Shown here: positions 23,660 through 37,020 of the stretch, piece after piece | How the letters are laid out: each line of letters opens with the position of its first letter | How positions within the stretch are numbered: the stretch's first letter is position 1 | Assembly (NCBI GenBank): GCA_950295325.1 | Contig: OX485809.1 | Coordinates: 13,392,001 to 13,456,000, forward strand | Reading direction: 5' to 3' | Source: Polytrichum commune | Lineage: Eukaryota; Streptophyta; Polytrichopsida; Polytrichales; Polytrichaceae | DNA length: 64,000 nucleotides | Program-made: the position numbers and the translations under genes | The notes under the pieces: model-generated | What the model saw: the letters and a program-made list of their open reading frames with translations, nothing else | Databases searched by the model: none | Told to the model about the DNA's origin: nothing

Positions 23660-25740
23660 TTGATTACACTTGTTTACTTGTAGATGCATGTGCACTAAAG
23701 CAGCATATATGAATGGTGTATTCTATATTATTTATTTTGAGTCATTTGATCGTTTAGTACTCCTTCACTAGGTATTTATACTCTAATCTCCGAAAATTAT
23801 GTTTGTGTCAACCAGAGTGTGTGTGTGAAGGAAAGAATTAGTGTAGTATGTGACATTATGGAATCACGCAAAGTCAACACTGCAATAACGAACAAAAAGA
23901 ATACAATGATGATAATGCGATTTGTGTGCTTTTAAATCTTTGGTGGTTTATTTTAATGTCAAAACTTCGAATTTTGGGAGGGAAATGTGACAATAACCAG
24001 TTTGAACTAAACTAAAAACATCCGTTCTACAAGGTTTTGGACTAAAAGGGAGGGAATGACATGAAGGGTGTTGAAATTACAGAGAGTATGACTTTTAGGG
24101 CATAAAGTTACTCCAAAAAAACATACCTAATTCTATTCAATGTGAACAGAATTTATCAATGCAAGAGTAGAACACACTATCTTATAATGAATCTTCTAAC
24201 ACATCCATAGTGTTTTCTTGAAGATTGAACGAAACTAAGGAATGGTGTGTTAAGTGCGTATAATTTGGTCATTTAATAGGAATGGACATTTGGATCTCAG
24301 TGTTGCATTTCAGGTGTGCAATTGAAAATTAACACTGAATAGACATATTGTTTTCAAGATTTTTGTAACATTAAATTGGTTGAACGACTTCTTAGTATAA
24401 CGAAAAAGATACAAGTTACAAGCACAGCAACAACCTCTGACCAAACTCAAAAGTGGCAGTCCAGCAAGGGCAGAGAGCAAGGAGGAGGAAAGGAAGGTCT
24501 GATATGACATAACCATGAAACCTTGCACTCCAAACCACCTCTCAACATATTACTTTGGTCGAGGGTCGTTGAAGAAATTGGGGGCAGGGAGAAAGGTATA
24601 CAAATGGCAAGCAAGCACACATCTCACCAACTCACCTACACAAAACGCTTGACAATTTCACGGCGAAAGGTTTTCTAACACAATCTGTTTTCAATTGCAA
24701 CTGACCTTCAACGCTTATCTAGCAGTCCCAAGTGTGCTTTGCATATATTGCGATAATTGTGAATTTTTTTCTCCCATGTAAATACTACATACTCGTGAAT
24801 CTACTCCCAACAAATGCACTTGATTTGCACAACATCATGAAAAGTTTGACAAAACACCATATCGTTGGGATGGAGCTTGGGAGTCCAAATTATCAGTTCC
24901 CTGATAGGACGAGATGGAGTCTTTAGCTAACTAAATTCAACATGGGGGTTCCACTTTTGACCAGATTGTGGCTCCTTACCTTTGCAAATTCATGTCAAGG
25001 TTGGCTCCAAACTTCTCCATGATGAAGCTTAAGTTTTCCCATTTGCATTTGTGGCAAATTTGGAGTTGTGATCAAAGTTGTGCTTTATAATGAAAATGGA
25101 ATACCCTAAACACCTTCAAACAAGGAAACAGCAACCATTTTAGAACATATTAGAAAGAAATAGCATAATGGGCCAATTCTCTCTATAAACAAGGCTTAAT
25201 CTATTTTACCCATGTTTCGACTCTTCTTATATATGCTAGTAAAAGAGTTGCAAAATAATCTCAACATGGACTCGTATTGAGGTCCATCTCCTCAAACACT
25301 TGAAACAAATAGACTGGCTCGAGGATTGCCTCATCCGGTGACCAATTGTAATCATGAGGTATGTGTATTTAATTTCTATGAATAGATGATAAATGTGGGA
25401 ATTACAAGACTTAAGTTGATTATCCATTGTCTCTTCAAATGATCCCATTAGACTTCCTATATTGATCATTGTTGGACTCATGAGCCAAGGAACGATGTTG
25501 TCCTATCTACACCCTTTCCACGAGACCTCTCCAAATCTTAAATTTGTGTTCACATTTATGGGGTTTGAGAAATTGTTTTGTACATTAACATATGCTTAGA
25601 ACATTGGTGAAGAAAAAAGAGTTTAGATTCCATGAGTGGAGCATGCTTGTATTTCTCATGTAATGTCTTATTTCTTCTTCTTTTATTCTACTCCGTAACT
25701 TTCATCCAACTTGGATTCGGTGATTTCGTCCAAGAAAAAA
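23660..25740. other. Intergenic, nothing recognised
   Basis: AT-rich, only short frames without recognisable domains, and no clear repeat ends. Confidence 0.5.
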
Positions 25741-25757
25741 CTAAGGAGTTTGCAACA

Positions 25758-25770
25758 TAGTATCAGAGTA
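25758..25770 (+). mobile_element. Degenerate Ty1/copia primer-binding site (LTR remnant)
   Basis: TAGTATCAGAGTA followed by TTCAATTCTAAG resembles the copia leader in which the 3' LTR-proximal sequence (T)GGTATCAGAGC pairs with initiator methionine tRNA. The preceding T/C-rich stretch (25640-25750) would be the end of a 5' LTR, ending near TTTGCA. No gag or pol frame follows, so if real it is an old solo remnant. Confidence 0.35.
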
Positions 25771-28640
25771 TTCAATTCTAAGTCAAGATTTAGCGATTAT
25801 TTTATCATATTTTATTTTCCCCTAATGAACGACCATTGGTGGGAACATGTATGCCTTTGCTTTACACGTGTTGAGAGGTGTAGCACTAATTATAAGTAGT
25901 TGTGACTATCCAAGTTGACCGCTATAAGACCAAGAGAACATATTTGGCTCTTTGCACATCTTCAATAAGGTCTACAAACCTTGTGTCAAAACCAACTGTT
26001 GATTTTAGAAAAATGAGGAAGTTGGTCTTGTTGGGTTTTACCTTACGATACCAAAATTTTAAAAAAATATTTAAAAAATATTGATGTTTTTGATATTTTG
26101 TAGTTATCCAAAACATGGCGGCATTTGGGTTTTAGCATAGTGACATGGGGTATGCATTTTGGCATCAAGGAAAGTGAATGCATATAAGCTCAACTAAATA
26201 AAAACTGAACCCAACAATTGGGAAGACGCATTACATGGTTTTTAAAAATTTGTGTCTTCTTCTCTACCATTTGAATTCAAGTACTTGGGGGATTATCATA
26301 TTTTGTATAATATTCCAAAGCAATCCACACATGACATGTGCCCAAAGTAAGCATGGGAACCACGAATAATAAACTGTGAAGTTCATTTTATTCTTTGTAC
26401 ATTGGATAAACTCAAGTGCGGAAGTTTTGAAGGTAGGATATCATTCATCACAAATACAATGTCCATCAAGCATAGCAACAAAAGCCAAAGACTACACTCG
26501 AAGAGCCCCTAAACTACTCCATCGTTGTGTTATCGTTTGTCCAATTTCAAGGGTGAAAGCACTCTTGAATGATAAGAATAAAATATCAATACCCTAATTC
26601 CTAGTACTTTCAATATAAAAGAATAAGTTGAGTAGAATCCCAAATGGTCCCCAATTTATTGTTGCCAATTGAAAACATGAAAATTGTTGTAAATTCTCAC
26701 TTGCTCTACACAAGGTCATGTAGAGGTTATTTCCACAAGTACCTCGGGTAGGTGGTGCTAAATTGGAATTATGTCAAACAAACAAAAAAAGCGTGACTTA
26801 TTTGAAATGCAAAGTTGAAACAATTCAATTTTAATGGTAGACGATTCAAACCCACCATGAAAACCCAATGTTAAAATCCTTGTTGTGCAAGGACTCAGGG
26901 CTTTAATTTTTGAGTGGGACAAAAGTTTTAGCATGCCTTATATTTGCACCCAAATCAATTCCAAATAGTGTTCCTTCTTTGATGGTCTTGTAGAAAACAA
27001 GGCTTGCTCTCAAACGATCATTGTGCGTAAAATAGTGACCTATCATGGATTTGTCTCTAGGTTGCTTAGGAGTGATGTGGTCAACAACGAGCAACATCGG
27101 ACTAGGTCTAACCACTTGCTTTACTATTATATGCAAGGACAAGGATCGAAGGACACACATCAATATCAAAACACAACACATGAGTAGGTAAAGTGGTGAG
27201 TCGTTGTCAAGATGAACAACAACAACAACCCTCTAAGGGCGGTGGAAGGAAGCAAAGGACAATCAAAATAACTACAAGAACTACAATGTCACATAGTGCG
27301 ACAATGATGCATTGTGACAAAGTGGACGGTATTTTATTGGACATGGATGAGTTAGACCCACGGTAACTTGAGAACAGTAGCAGGTGGAAAACCAAATTCA
27401 CACCACATACGATGTGAGTTTCATCTTAGCACTTAGGCCATGACCACACATGTTACAAACAAAGGCTTCATCCATTTTGGTGGCAATCATGTTGACATGC
27501 TAAAGTCACAGTGTCTTGTGGACAAACAAAAAGAAAGGGAAACACTTTTCAACTTCAATTTATATTAATCCTCCACATTTCCAAGCTTTCCAAGCAATAG
27601 AGTTGTCCTCTAACGCAACATAACTTTTTAGGCAGAAGTTTGTTGTTTTGCATCCAACATCTTCCATGTTTGGAAAGTGAAGGTTCAACTCACACTAAAT
27701 TTCTTGTAGAAAATTTGCATGGACCATAATAATTGTTTTCCTTAAAAAAAAGTGTGGGTGATTATTTTATATCATGCTATTTTTGTCCTAAAACTAATAC
27801 TCAATATGTTGGTCATAAGTCTTCATGAAGACTTAGGGGAAGACCTGGGGTCTTGCCCCCACATTGAATCCACCTCAGCTATAGAATTAGTGGGGCCCAT
27901 GCTCATTTTCCACCCACACTAATAGGACTATTTAATGTAGCCCACAAATATATTAAGATATGCAACGCCCACGCAATGTCATGTACAATTGACGGTGGTA
28001 ACATGATGTTACATTAAGTTTTCCACAACCTAGCAAAAGTGCATTATTTTTCCTCATTGTCATGGCTTGAAGGTTTGACGTGTTTTCAAATGGTAAGATT
28101 ATTACTAAATCATTGTCAAACTAGAATCACATGGCTTTGGCATGTACAATGATTGGTAAGTTACCACCCACACAATGGCATAGGCACAAATGACATCAAA
28201 AGATTGATGGTTCTATATGTCATTTTTTGAAGATTTTATTATTATTATTATTATTTGGATGTGGAAACTACTTAAAGTACAACATTTCCCCAGAACTTCA
28301 AGCAACTATTATCTATTTATTTGCTTAATTTATGAATAGGACTTTCACACGATACAATATACAAGTGCCTTCTCCTATTGTATAGACTTCATTGTTATTT
28401 TTGGTCCATGGTGAATATTTTCATTTCAATTTTGTTGAAGTATAAAGTCACTTGCCCTAAACACTTAGAAGCTCAAGCCTTTGCCACATAACAACACATT
28501 GTTCATTTGGTATACAATGAAGATTCCAAAGGCTACAAAAATGCTTGCAAAACAAAGACGTTGAAAATATGGATCATATCAATATAGTTGTTGTTCTCGT
28601 AAACTTGCTTGAGCGTTGTCTACACATTTTAAGGTATGAG
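25771..28640. other. Intergenic, nothing recognised
   Basis: No supported gene. An (ATT)n run is at 28238-28254. Confidence 0.45.
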
Positions 28641-28652
28641 ACCATTAAGAAG

Positions 28653-30088
28653 GGCCGGGGATTCGTGGCACTCATGTATTTTCATTAGTGAGAGTTCATT
28701 TATCTATGTGGATGAGATGAACCACTTTAGACACTACCTCAAGTTGTCAGCTCCTTGTCTCAAGGGTTTCAAAAATACCAAGTTTTAGTAGTTCTAAATG
28801 ATCCTAGTCCAATCTAATACTTAAGGCAATAATACAAAGGGGGTTAGATAAAATAAAAATGCCTCATATAGAAACAAGTGGGTGCATCATACGTTGCCAA
28901 CCTATGATTACTAGTCCGGTTAGTTTTAGAAAATTAATATGGGCAGACATTAAATACCCCCTCACGAACTTTTGGGGGTGTCAAATCCGGGCTAGGGCAA
29001 CCCTCTAAAGAATTTTTTGAACCCAATCAAGAATTGTTGCCCATCCCGCCCAACTTCGAAAAAAAACATTGCCCTTACATTCTTGAAGGCCGCTTGACTA
29101 CAAATCCCATATTGAGTGCACTTCACTTCAAGGTCTAAAATCCAATATATATGTGCACTTCCAATTAGTAAACAAGCAATTGATTGGGATTTCATTCCGG
29201 AAGTGAAAACCATCAATGAAGCACGTAAATTAACTTGGAGGTCAAAAACATTACAAAATCCTCATTAACATTGAGGTTATAATTTTGTGACTTAAAACTA
29301 TGTTTGTCATCCTAATGAAAGATTAGTGCAAGTGTTCATAAAATGACCAAAATGAAACAATGAACGTAGAATATAAAACATACAACAAATATATATATAT
29401 ATAAATCAATCTTATCTTTTAGGCAATACAATATGAGCTATAAATAAATAATATGTTATTTGGAATTAAACTTGTGGGACAACATTATGGATGGGGTATA
29501 CTCATAAAATCATAAGTTTCTGACTATAGCCTATCTGGAATATTATAATATTTTATCCTCATCAAAAACTGTATTATCTTTAAAATCACATGGTGTATAT
29601 TAATTATTTTCAAATAATAATAATAATAATTAATTTTTTATTTAATTTGTTTTTGAATTCCCCAATTTATCATAAGTTGATATATATTATTTTGACATAT
29701 TACAAATGTTTGAGCAATCACACCTGCGTAAAATAAATGAATTATGAAGGAAAAAAATGTCTATGACAACATATCATTATTATATATTGCACACGTTGAT
29801 ATCTTGCGATATTTATCAAAATAAGCATGTGGAATTCAAAGCCACATCATGGCCTTGGAAACAACTCATGGGAGGTTAGAAAATAGGCTTAGAGCATCCA
29901 AGGCCGCATCATTGCCTCTTGCCAAACTAATTGATATTTACAAAATAGCTAGTAGTTTACAATACCTACGAGGGAGAAAATAGGTCTGACATGCGTTTCA
30001 TTAAAGTAAGCTCCATCCGAGCTTCTTGATGGACTCATCCGATTTTTGTTACCGGATGACTTTACTTGAGTGCCACGAATCCCCGGCC
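28653..30088. mobile_element. Mutator-like non-autonomous element, 22-bp perfect TIRs, 9-bp TSD
   Basis: The first 22 bases (starting GGCCGGGGATTCGTGG) are exactly the reverse complement of the last 22 (30067-30088). Partial matching continues inward for about 10 bp. The element is flanked on both sides by ATTAAGAAG (28644-28652 and 30089-30097). Because the next bases are symmetrical, an 11-bp duplication with slightly shorter ends is an equal reading. TIRs plus a 9-bp target duplication are characteristic of Mutator-like elements. The 1436-bp interior is very AT-rich in its second half and holds only a 74-codon frame (28992-29216, minus) with no transposase motif. An internal stretch (about 29170-29345) recurs inverted at about 38495-38670. 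Confidence 0.85.
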
Positions 30089-30097
30089 ATTAAGAAG

Positions 30098-33000
30098 GTG
30101 TATAGATATGATTGAACTTGTTTACATTGGGTGCATACTATGTACAAGTTTATAGCTTTCCGAAATTGACGTCATACATGAACATTTTTGGATGGAACTA
30201 AATGATAGAAAATAAGATCAAATAAAAACCAATACAAGATTGAAACTATGAGTTATGTACAAACATGCATTTGTTACCATGAGTGTATTCTACGCTCAAA
30301 GGTGGAACATCTCTCATTCACAATAAACTCGTGTTCACACCATCTCTCACTTTGGCATGTGTATCCAATCTTACATATCTATGTTTTAATATGCAATTAT
30401 GCATGCTCATGTTACTCGTTATAATTGACATGGTCATTGCGAGAGTGTAAAATCAATTATGGATATTAAAAAACTTGGCGAGCCTGATAGGGTACGAGCG
30501 ATGGACACTGAACATGTCCTAGTTAAGACCATTAAAAATAACCAAGCTCCTTATTGAAGCAATAGCTTGCGGACAAAAAGATTCTCTAAATTATGCTAGT
30601 GCTAACAACCATAAGCTTTATCTGATGTAACGTGCATGTTCTATAATTTATTAAAACTAAAAGCATTTGATTTCAAATTCATGACATTATAGGATCATGG
30701 AATGAAGTGTCACATGAGTAAACATTATGTTAATGCACAAATGCAATTTGAGAATCATCAATTGCATATTAAATCCCTCATTCTTTACAAGCTTTTTGTA
30801 ATGATGTTCCATCTAACTAGTGGAAACTATATATCATTTGCAAAAAAAATTCAACATATTTACGATTAAAATTGTTAGTTTATGAAAATGTTGGAGTTTT
30901 TAGGTTTAAAATGTTGCAAAGAAGTCAAATATGATATTTTTTAGCACACAAGATATTGAAGTGAGATAGTTTTTCTTATCTCTTAATCTATTGATCCAAA
31001 ATTCTTCTTATTATTATTCTTCTTAGTTCATTTTTGTGGCCTTAGTAGCCATTTTGGGGTTTGAATCTTCAAATTAAGTTTCATGAAATAATTTTCAACT
31101 CATTGATCTGTGATTCAGAGCCAAGGATGGACAAATGACTTAAGAATAAAATGTATCTACAATTGTACACAAATTCAAATTCAAACCCAAGTTATTGCAA
31201 TATGAGATCACCAAAAACATCCAATCCGTAAAGAATGCTCATGGGTGTGGAAAATCAACACAAATTTTCTTTTACCTAATTATCAATACTCAAAGAATAG
31301 GATACATTTTTATTTGAAACAATTTTAAACAACACTGTGTTGTTAATTTTAAAAAATGATAAATCGTCAAAATTAGTGTTATATGGCAAAAACATTTATT
31401 TGTCGGTATTTTTACATATAACAATTGTGTTGACATTCATCATAGTACTCGCAAAAGATATCCTATCTCTACAAAGGTTTCATGATGTTTACAACATTGA
31501 ATCCACAATGGTCCTGAAGTGCATAGTGTTACACTTCTTCACATATCTATCTACATATTTGTCATAAATTTTTTTTTACAAAGGATATGTCAAAGTAATT
31601 AATTTAATAGCATTCCTCATACATTGTTAATGCTATGACAATTTTGTTTCAAGAATATACCCACTAACAAGCACCTAATTATAACTATACTTTTGAATTG
31701 AAGTTGCATTGAACTAGAAACAAGTTACTGATGTTTAGGGCTAAAAATAACAAAGAAATCTCTTAGTAATTTATAAAGTGTGATTTGCAAAGAAAATTAA
31801 CTTTTTTAATTTTTTGAAGATCATCTTTGTAAGGGTTCTAGGATTTCTTTGGCTTGTCGCATGCAATTCCAACTAAAGGATTCCTCAAATCATCCTTTGA
31901 TAGTGTATTTTTCTACTAGATTGAACATCCTTGCATTTGTCGTGGTACATGATGAGGATGGTCAAAAATCTACTTGCAACTTGTGTGGCGTTGGAGGAAA
32001 TGGACTATTCAATTGCTTAGCAACATATTTCAAGTAGGTGAAGGAATGCTCCATTTTTCCACAATAAGCTTCAATTTCCAAATAATTGGTCTCCCAAATT
32101 TCCATGTGTTTTGTTATATAAACGTGAATCCCCTCATTTTTTATTTGTATCAAGGGCATCCTCAAGAGCTACATCCTTATCCCATACCAATCAATGAGAA
32201 TATGACCTCTTGGAGACCTATTGTGAAGATCATATGATTTGGCTTTAGATATAAGTGGTTGATCACAACCATCTTCCTCTACATGTGAACCGCATTGTTC
32301 ACTACAACCATTATGGATTAGATGTAGATTTTTGGTACTAGAAAACAAACCAATCATTTTATTTGACAAAAACCTCCCTAGCAAGCAAGTGTAGATGCAA
32401 CCTATAGCCAACAAATTTTCTGAATGATCCTCTAAGTTACAAACACCATTCTAGTCTAGATGGATAGGAGTATGCCTATGAGTCACGTGGTATCAACAAT
32501 CCATGAAGCAATCCACTAGACTTTGATGATCTTGGCAATTCAACCATTGAGTTTTGTAGATCTTCCATTTCATCATCATCATTCTCAAATTTTATCCTCT
32601 CCCTAGAAGAATCCATGGACGCCTCAAAAACCTCAAACTGCACATCATGAGGATTGTCTATAGCCCATGGAATTGGGGAACCTACACTATTACCAATACA
32701 ATCTTCAATGTTGAGATAATCTAATGACAAGTTGGTTGAACCCACATGCAACCTTCAAAGCTTTGACAATTATCTAACCAAGTCATGGATGTACCTGAAT
32801 GGTACCGTCTAAAACAACCTCTCATATCCCTACTTGAAAGTATTTTTTTAGTATGAAAATTTGACCCACAAAAAAACCCATCTCAACATGATCAATTTGA
32901 TTGACTCATGTGCACTAATCATGAGACCTCTCGATGTAATATTTGATTCTACAAATGTATAAGAGTCCAAAGTGTATCGTCTATGGATAGGAAGACCTCC

Positions 33001-34049
33001 CGACATAAACTACGCTTGCACAAATGGTCTAAGAGTTCAAACTGTGTGGCCTATGGATAAGGAGATTACCTAGTCCAACACATGAATCTCCCCTCCCCCC
33101 CTTCCTATATTTTTAAAATAATTAAAAAACGAGGATTGGGAGGTCTCCCCATCCTAGGCAATAATTTGATTCAATGGTCATGAAGCTACAAAACGTAATG
33201 ATACCACCTAATCATGCCTCAACTTGGCAAGTAATGATGTGGCTATGGATGAAAAGTGGTGAGCTACTTTGAAATAACTAAGAATGCAACAATCAATATG
33301 GATGAAGCGCGTAGGGAAGAGGAAGCGCATTTGTATAGAGGAAGATGAAACACAAAGCCCATACAAACTACTTAGTGGTGTGGAGCGACAAACGCTCACC
33401 AAAGAGTGTCATATTCCAGGGGTTGTGGCCTCAAAATGAGGTGCTATGAGTGCAATTCTATGGAAGTCGTTCTCAAATAGACTTCATCCTCTCAAGACCT
33501 TCATTGGTCCTCCATTGGCTTCATAGGAGTTCCTCCAATCTCTTTGATAGAATCAATATCTTTGGAATCTTATTGCAATTGGGAAGCCTAGTGAATGGTA
33601 CGTATTTTGTCAACAAATTGTGCTATACAAAGCATTGTCATCATAAATGTCTATCATTCTAAATGTCACAGAGCCTTTGTCTCTCTTGTCTCTTTGAAAG
33701 CAACAAAAGAAGGCGATAATTCAAAAGCTAAGGTGAGCACCTTTGTTTCTCCAAAAATTTCAACAAATTTTTAGTACTTGTTAGATGCAACTACAATTTA
33801 TGAAGTGGATACAACTATACTTACTATATTACCAAATTACATTATGCACAAATTAATGTTTCTTATTGTGTTGTCTGACATATATACACAAAAATTTGAA
33901 ATGTATAAGCATCAAAAGGCCTTCTAATATTGTCGGATGGATCACTATAGGGGTAAAACCTTGACTCTAATAATGAATCACACATAGAAATAGAATTTGT
34001 GATTTTTGTGAAGGTGTTAGATAGTAATTTATGGTAACAACATCGCTAA
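30098..34049. other. AT-rich intergenic block, nothing recognised
   Basis: Minus-strand frames of 67-91 codons cluster between 31960 and 32750, and one includes an acidic stretch (FENDDDEMEDLQ). They do not form a protein I can name and have no evident splice structure. They could be parts of a decayed transposon or an old pseudogene. Confidence 0.4.
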
Positions 34050-35170
34050 AAACTCACCAAGCTTGGAAATTAACAAACCCCCCACAATATACCACCCACA
34101 CAATTCACTTTGTGCACACCACCCTTTTTGGCATGGTAAAATACTTGTGGACACCCCCATTATATGTATTGTGAAATACTCACATCCTACATAAGAAACA
34201 CACTCGCCAACACATGACCACAATCCTCCCTCAATATCCATATGTTGTAAGTGGTTGAACAACTCAATCACTCACTCACCCATTTCCAACCATTTACGAT
34301 CCTCCCCAAAATTTGCATACGCCCGAATCACACAAACCCTCAAATCAAATTTGGTCAATATAAGGGCACCCAAATAGCCATCATACCATGTGGCTCAACC
34401 AATTCCCATCCCTGCTTTGCACCTCTACAAGCCCCCGACACATGCCTCCACCTACTCTCCATGTGCACAAATCCCAGCATCAACATCATCCCACCATCCC
34501 ACCATCCCATCACTGCAAGATTGTTTGGCAAATACACAAACCCCTTCTAACCCACGCTAAGGTAGGCAACACCATCATGATGAATGGCGGCCCACACAAA
34601 GGCACCCCTCCCGATAGTACAATTCCCACATGACTCTACCCATGCCTCTACCCAACAAAACCATGCCAATGCCTACCCCAACTAAAATATGACATAAACA
34701 ATACCACCCACTACACCCTTCAAAACTCTAGCTTACACTCCATAGAATCCACATGTTGCAAAAACCAATACCCACAATTGCAACCCAACATGAAACACTC
34801 AATAAGCAACCGTTGTTTAATACTCTAGAAGATGCCGGATGGCACATCGCCCTAACCATCCTCACGGTTGGCATCCGCGGAGGCATACACACAAAGACTA
34901 TCACCTAAAATTATCTATAATGCTATACCCCTCGTGTCCACCCATGCATGCATGCAACACATGCACCTGGTTGCCATCAAATACCTTAATCTACTTATGC
35001 TCAACAAAAGACGACTTGAAAACCACCGACTTCTCATGCTACCCACCTAAATGCACCCTAACAAAACCCACAACTAACAATTCCAAAACCTGGCTATCTC
35101 ATTACGTCAACCTTGGATTTGAATCAAACACATGTTGCAACCAACAAAGACGCCTTGCTAAAATAAGGTA
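34050..35170. other. Block with strong C-over-G strand skew
   Basis: On the + strand this 1.1-kb stretch is made almost wholly of A, C and T words, with G scarce (ACACCACCC, CATCCCACCATCCCACC and the like). The change is visible at both edges. Frames of up to 110 codons on + are a by-product of the bias. No TIR was found. The nearest similar composition is 50.9-52.17 kb. Confidence 0.6.
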
Positions 35171-35289
35171 GATGAAGCTAATTATGTTAATTTCCTTGAT
35201 CGGACACTTGTTTTTGGCTCTTAATTGGTAGTACAATCACTTTAATTCAAACCGTGATTTAGCAACCACCTTGATGATATTTGAGTTAG

Positions 35290-35362
35290 TCACCTTTGCA
35301 AAAGTCAAACTACACCCACCATCCTCCATAATTAGGAGTGCTATCCACTAAGCTATGACACA
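35290..35362 (-). mobile_element. tRNA-derived sequence (SINE head or tRNA pseudogene)
   Basis: On the minus strand TAGCTTAGTGG (35345-35355) is a perfect match to the Pol III A-box consensus TRGCNNAGYGG. A decayed B-box-like word, AGTTTGACTTT (35301-35311), follows after 33 bp, the spacing of a tRNA. A CTCC/GGAG stem with a 7-nt loop sits between them, where the anticodon arm would be. The B-box mismatches and poor acceptor pairing make a working tRNA gene unlikely. Confidence 0.55.
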
Positions 35363-36554
35363 CTCATTTTTATGCCGAGGTGGGCAAATTAGGAGGCAAC
35401 ATGTGTTTGTGAGGTGCCAACCAACTTGTATTGTTGGGTATTCTACAATGAAATACAATTTGGCAACATTTATCTTACATGTGACCACTTTAGAGACATG
35501 ACATGGCCAATATTGGCAGTAAACTTGGTTTTCATAGGCAAATGACCCATGTAGAATCTACTAACGATGTTGTCCACTTACACAACATTGAACAATAAAA
35601 GAATTCTCCCCCCCCCCTATAACACCACATTGGGAAGCAAATAATGTTTCATTATGGAGCCTATATGAACACTTCCTTGATTCCAATTTCAACGATGTCA
35701 AATCCTTTGGTCCCGATTCGCAATTGCTAAGCTCAAACTTCTAATGCTCAAATACATCGGCTGGATGGTTTCCACAATGTTAGATGTGTCCACATTAGCC
35801 TTATCTACCTTAGTTCACCCACCCACGTGGTATCCTTATACACACACCACCTTATTATACACACCTTGGGCCAACAACACAAGCCACCAAGATCTCCCCC
35901 TATATGGTTACCGATAGGAATCACCTCTAACATGCAACCATAGCACTCATCTCAAAGCCTTGCTATGTGAACCCATCCCGAATTCACTTGTGAGCTCTCA
36001 GTTGCGATCAAGGTGAGACGTTCCTCGTTCAACCACTACACAATTTATGATATGATATGATAAATAGTGTAATAACGTCACTTACCTTATTTGGGGGCAT
36101 ATCCTAGGTTACATCGATGATTAACAACTTCACCATAAATGTCAACTCATAACACTTGGCGTTCAAGTGTGCTTACTAATATCTTGGCATGTGTATGTTT
36201 AACAATGTTCCAAAGTGCATGCCTATGCTATACAATGCTCTGCCAATTGACTAAAGTGTACACAAATGATAGTTGCCATTAGTATGCTCGAGAATATCTT
36301 CCTCTTGCATACTAGAAATGTAAACACTTGATACTTGCCAATAGTACGGTCAAAATGATATTCCCTTTGCATACTAAAGCGCAAGACTATCATCCAACCT
36401 ATCCCAATTTGTCACTCCGAATATCAGATTGTAAATGTTTATTCACTTAAAAAATTTACTTATGTTGACAAATGGAATCATGTTGACATTTAGCGTGTGT
36501 GACATTTTGAGACCTCTAGGCATCTAGTTTCAGGCCCTTCACAAATAGTGAGCA
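35363..36554. other. Intergenic with a possible left end of a family 2 element
   Basis: AATAGTGTAATAACGTCACTTACC near 36063 carries the family 2 subterminal word GTCACTTACC and part of a terminus. With the terminus at 36555-36580 it could bound a ~530-bp copy. Otherwise nothing is recognised. Confidence 0.4.
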
Positions 36555-36580
36555 TGACACTAAACACCATAGATTGTGTA
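36555..36580. repeat. 26-bp terminus of family 2
   Basis: TGACACTAAACACC...ATTGTGTA, in the same orientation as the right termini at 1205 and 17595. Confidence 0.6.
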
Positions 36581-36865
36581 ACCTGTAGGATATAACAATA
36601 TATGTTGCAAACACATAATTTTGACACATGTTCAAATGAGTCTCCACTAGTGAAGGATTGACATATGTGAAATTTTGATGGGGGAAGTATTGGTTCTTAA
36701 AATAGAGAGCCATGTGTGGCACATACTTATTTCACCTTTGAATGCAATTTTTGAACATCCATTGGGCTTCAACTTCAACAAGTTGGCTCCCATGCCTTCG
36801 CACGATTGGGCCAAAAAATTCATACATGTATTGGAAATTTTCATCCATGCAAAAGCATAAGAACA

Positions 36866-37013
36866 TTATTTTTTTATTTTTTTATTTTTTTTGAAACATA
36901 AGAGGCGCTTGACCATCTGGCTAGTTTTCCGTCAAGTAGAGAGACGATTTCACGGCTAGGAATCAAACCGGCAACCACTCCATTCGGTTTAGGTACCTCT
37001 CTACTATCATCCG
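36866..37013 (-). mobile_element. tRNA-derived SINE with A-box, B-box and A-rich tail
   Basis: On the minus strand TAGTAGAGAGG (36996-37006) fits the degenerate A-box TRGYNNARNGG, and GGTTTGATTCC (36959-36969) fits the B-box with one C-to-T change. The boxes are 26 bp apart. The element ends in a tail of A runs separated by single T (36866-36892, seen as T runs on +). Size of about 150 bp, two internal promoter boxes and a simple A-rich tail together define a SINE. No target-site duplication is clear, so the exact 5' end is uncertain by a few bases. Confidence 0.7.
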
Positions 37014-37020
37014 GTAGTTT

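Noticed and set aside
31962-32751. Cluster of three minus-strand frames as a possible spliced gene
   Set aside because: I tried to read them as transposon polyprotein or an exon series but found no catalytic motif or matching splice sites.
35290-35362. Functional tRNA gene
   Set aside because: The A-box is perfect, but the B-box and acceptor stem are decayed and position 33 of the anticodon loop would not be U.
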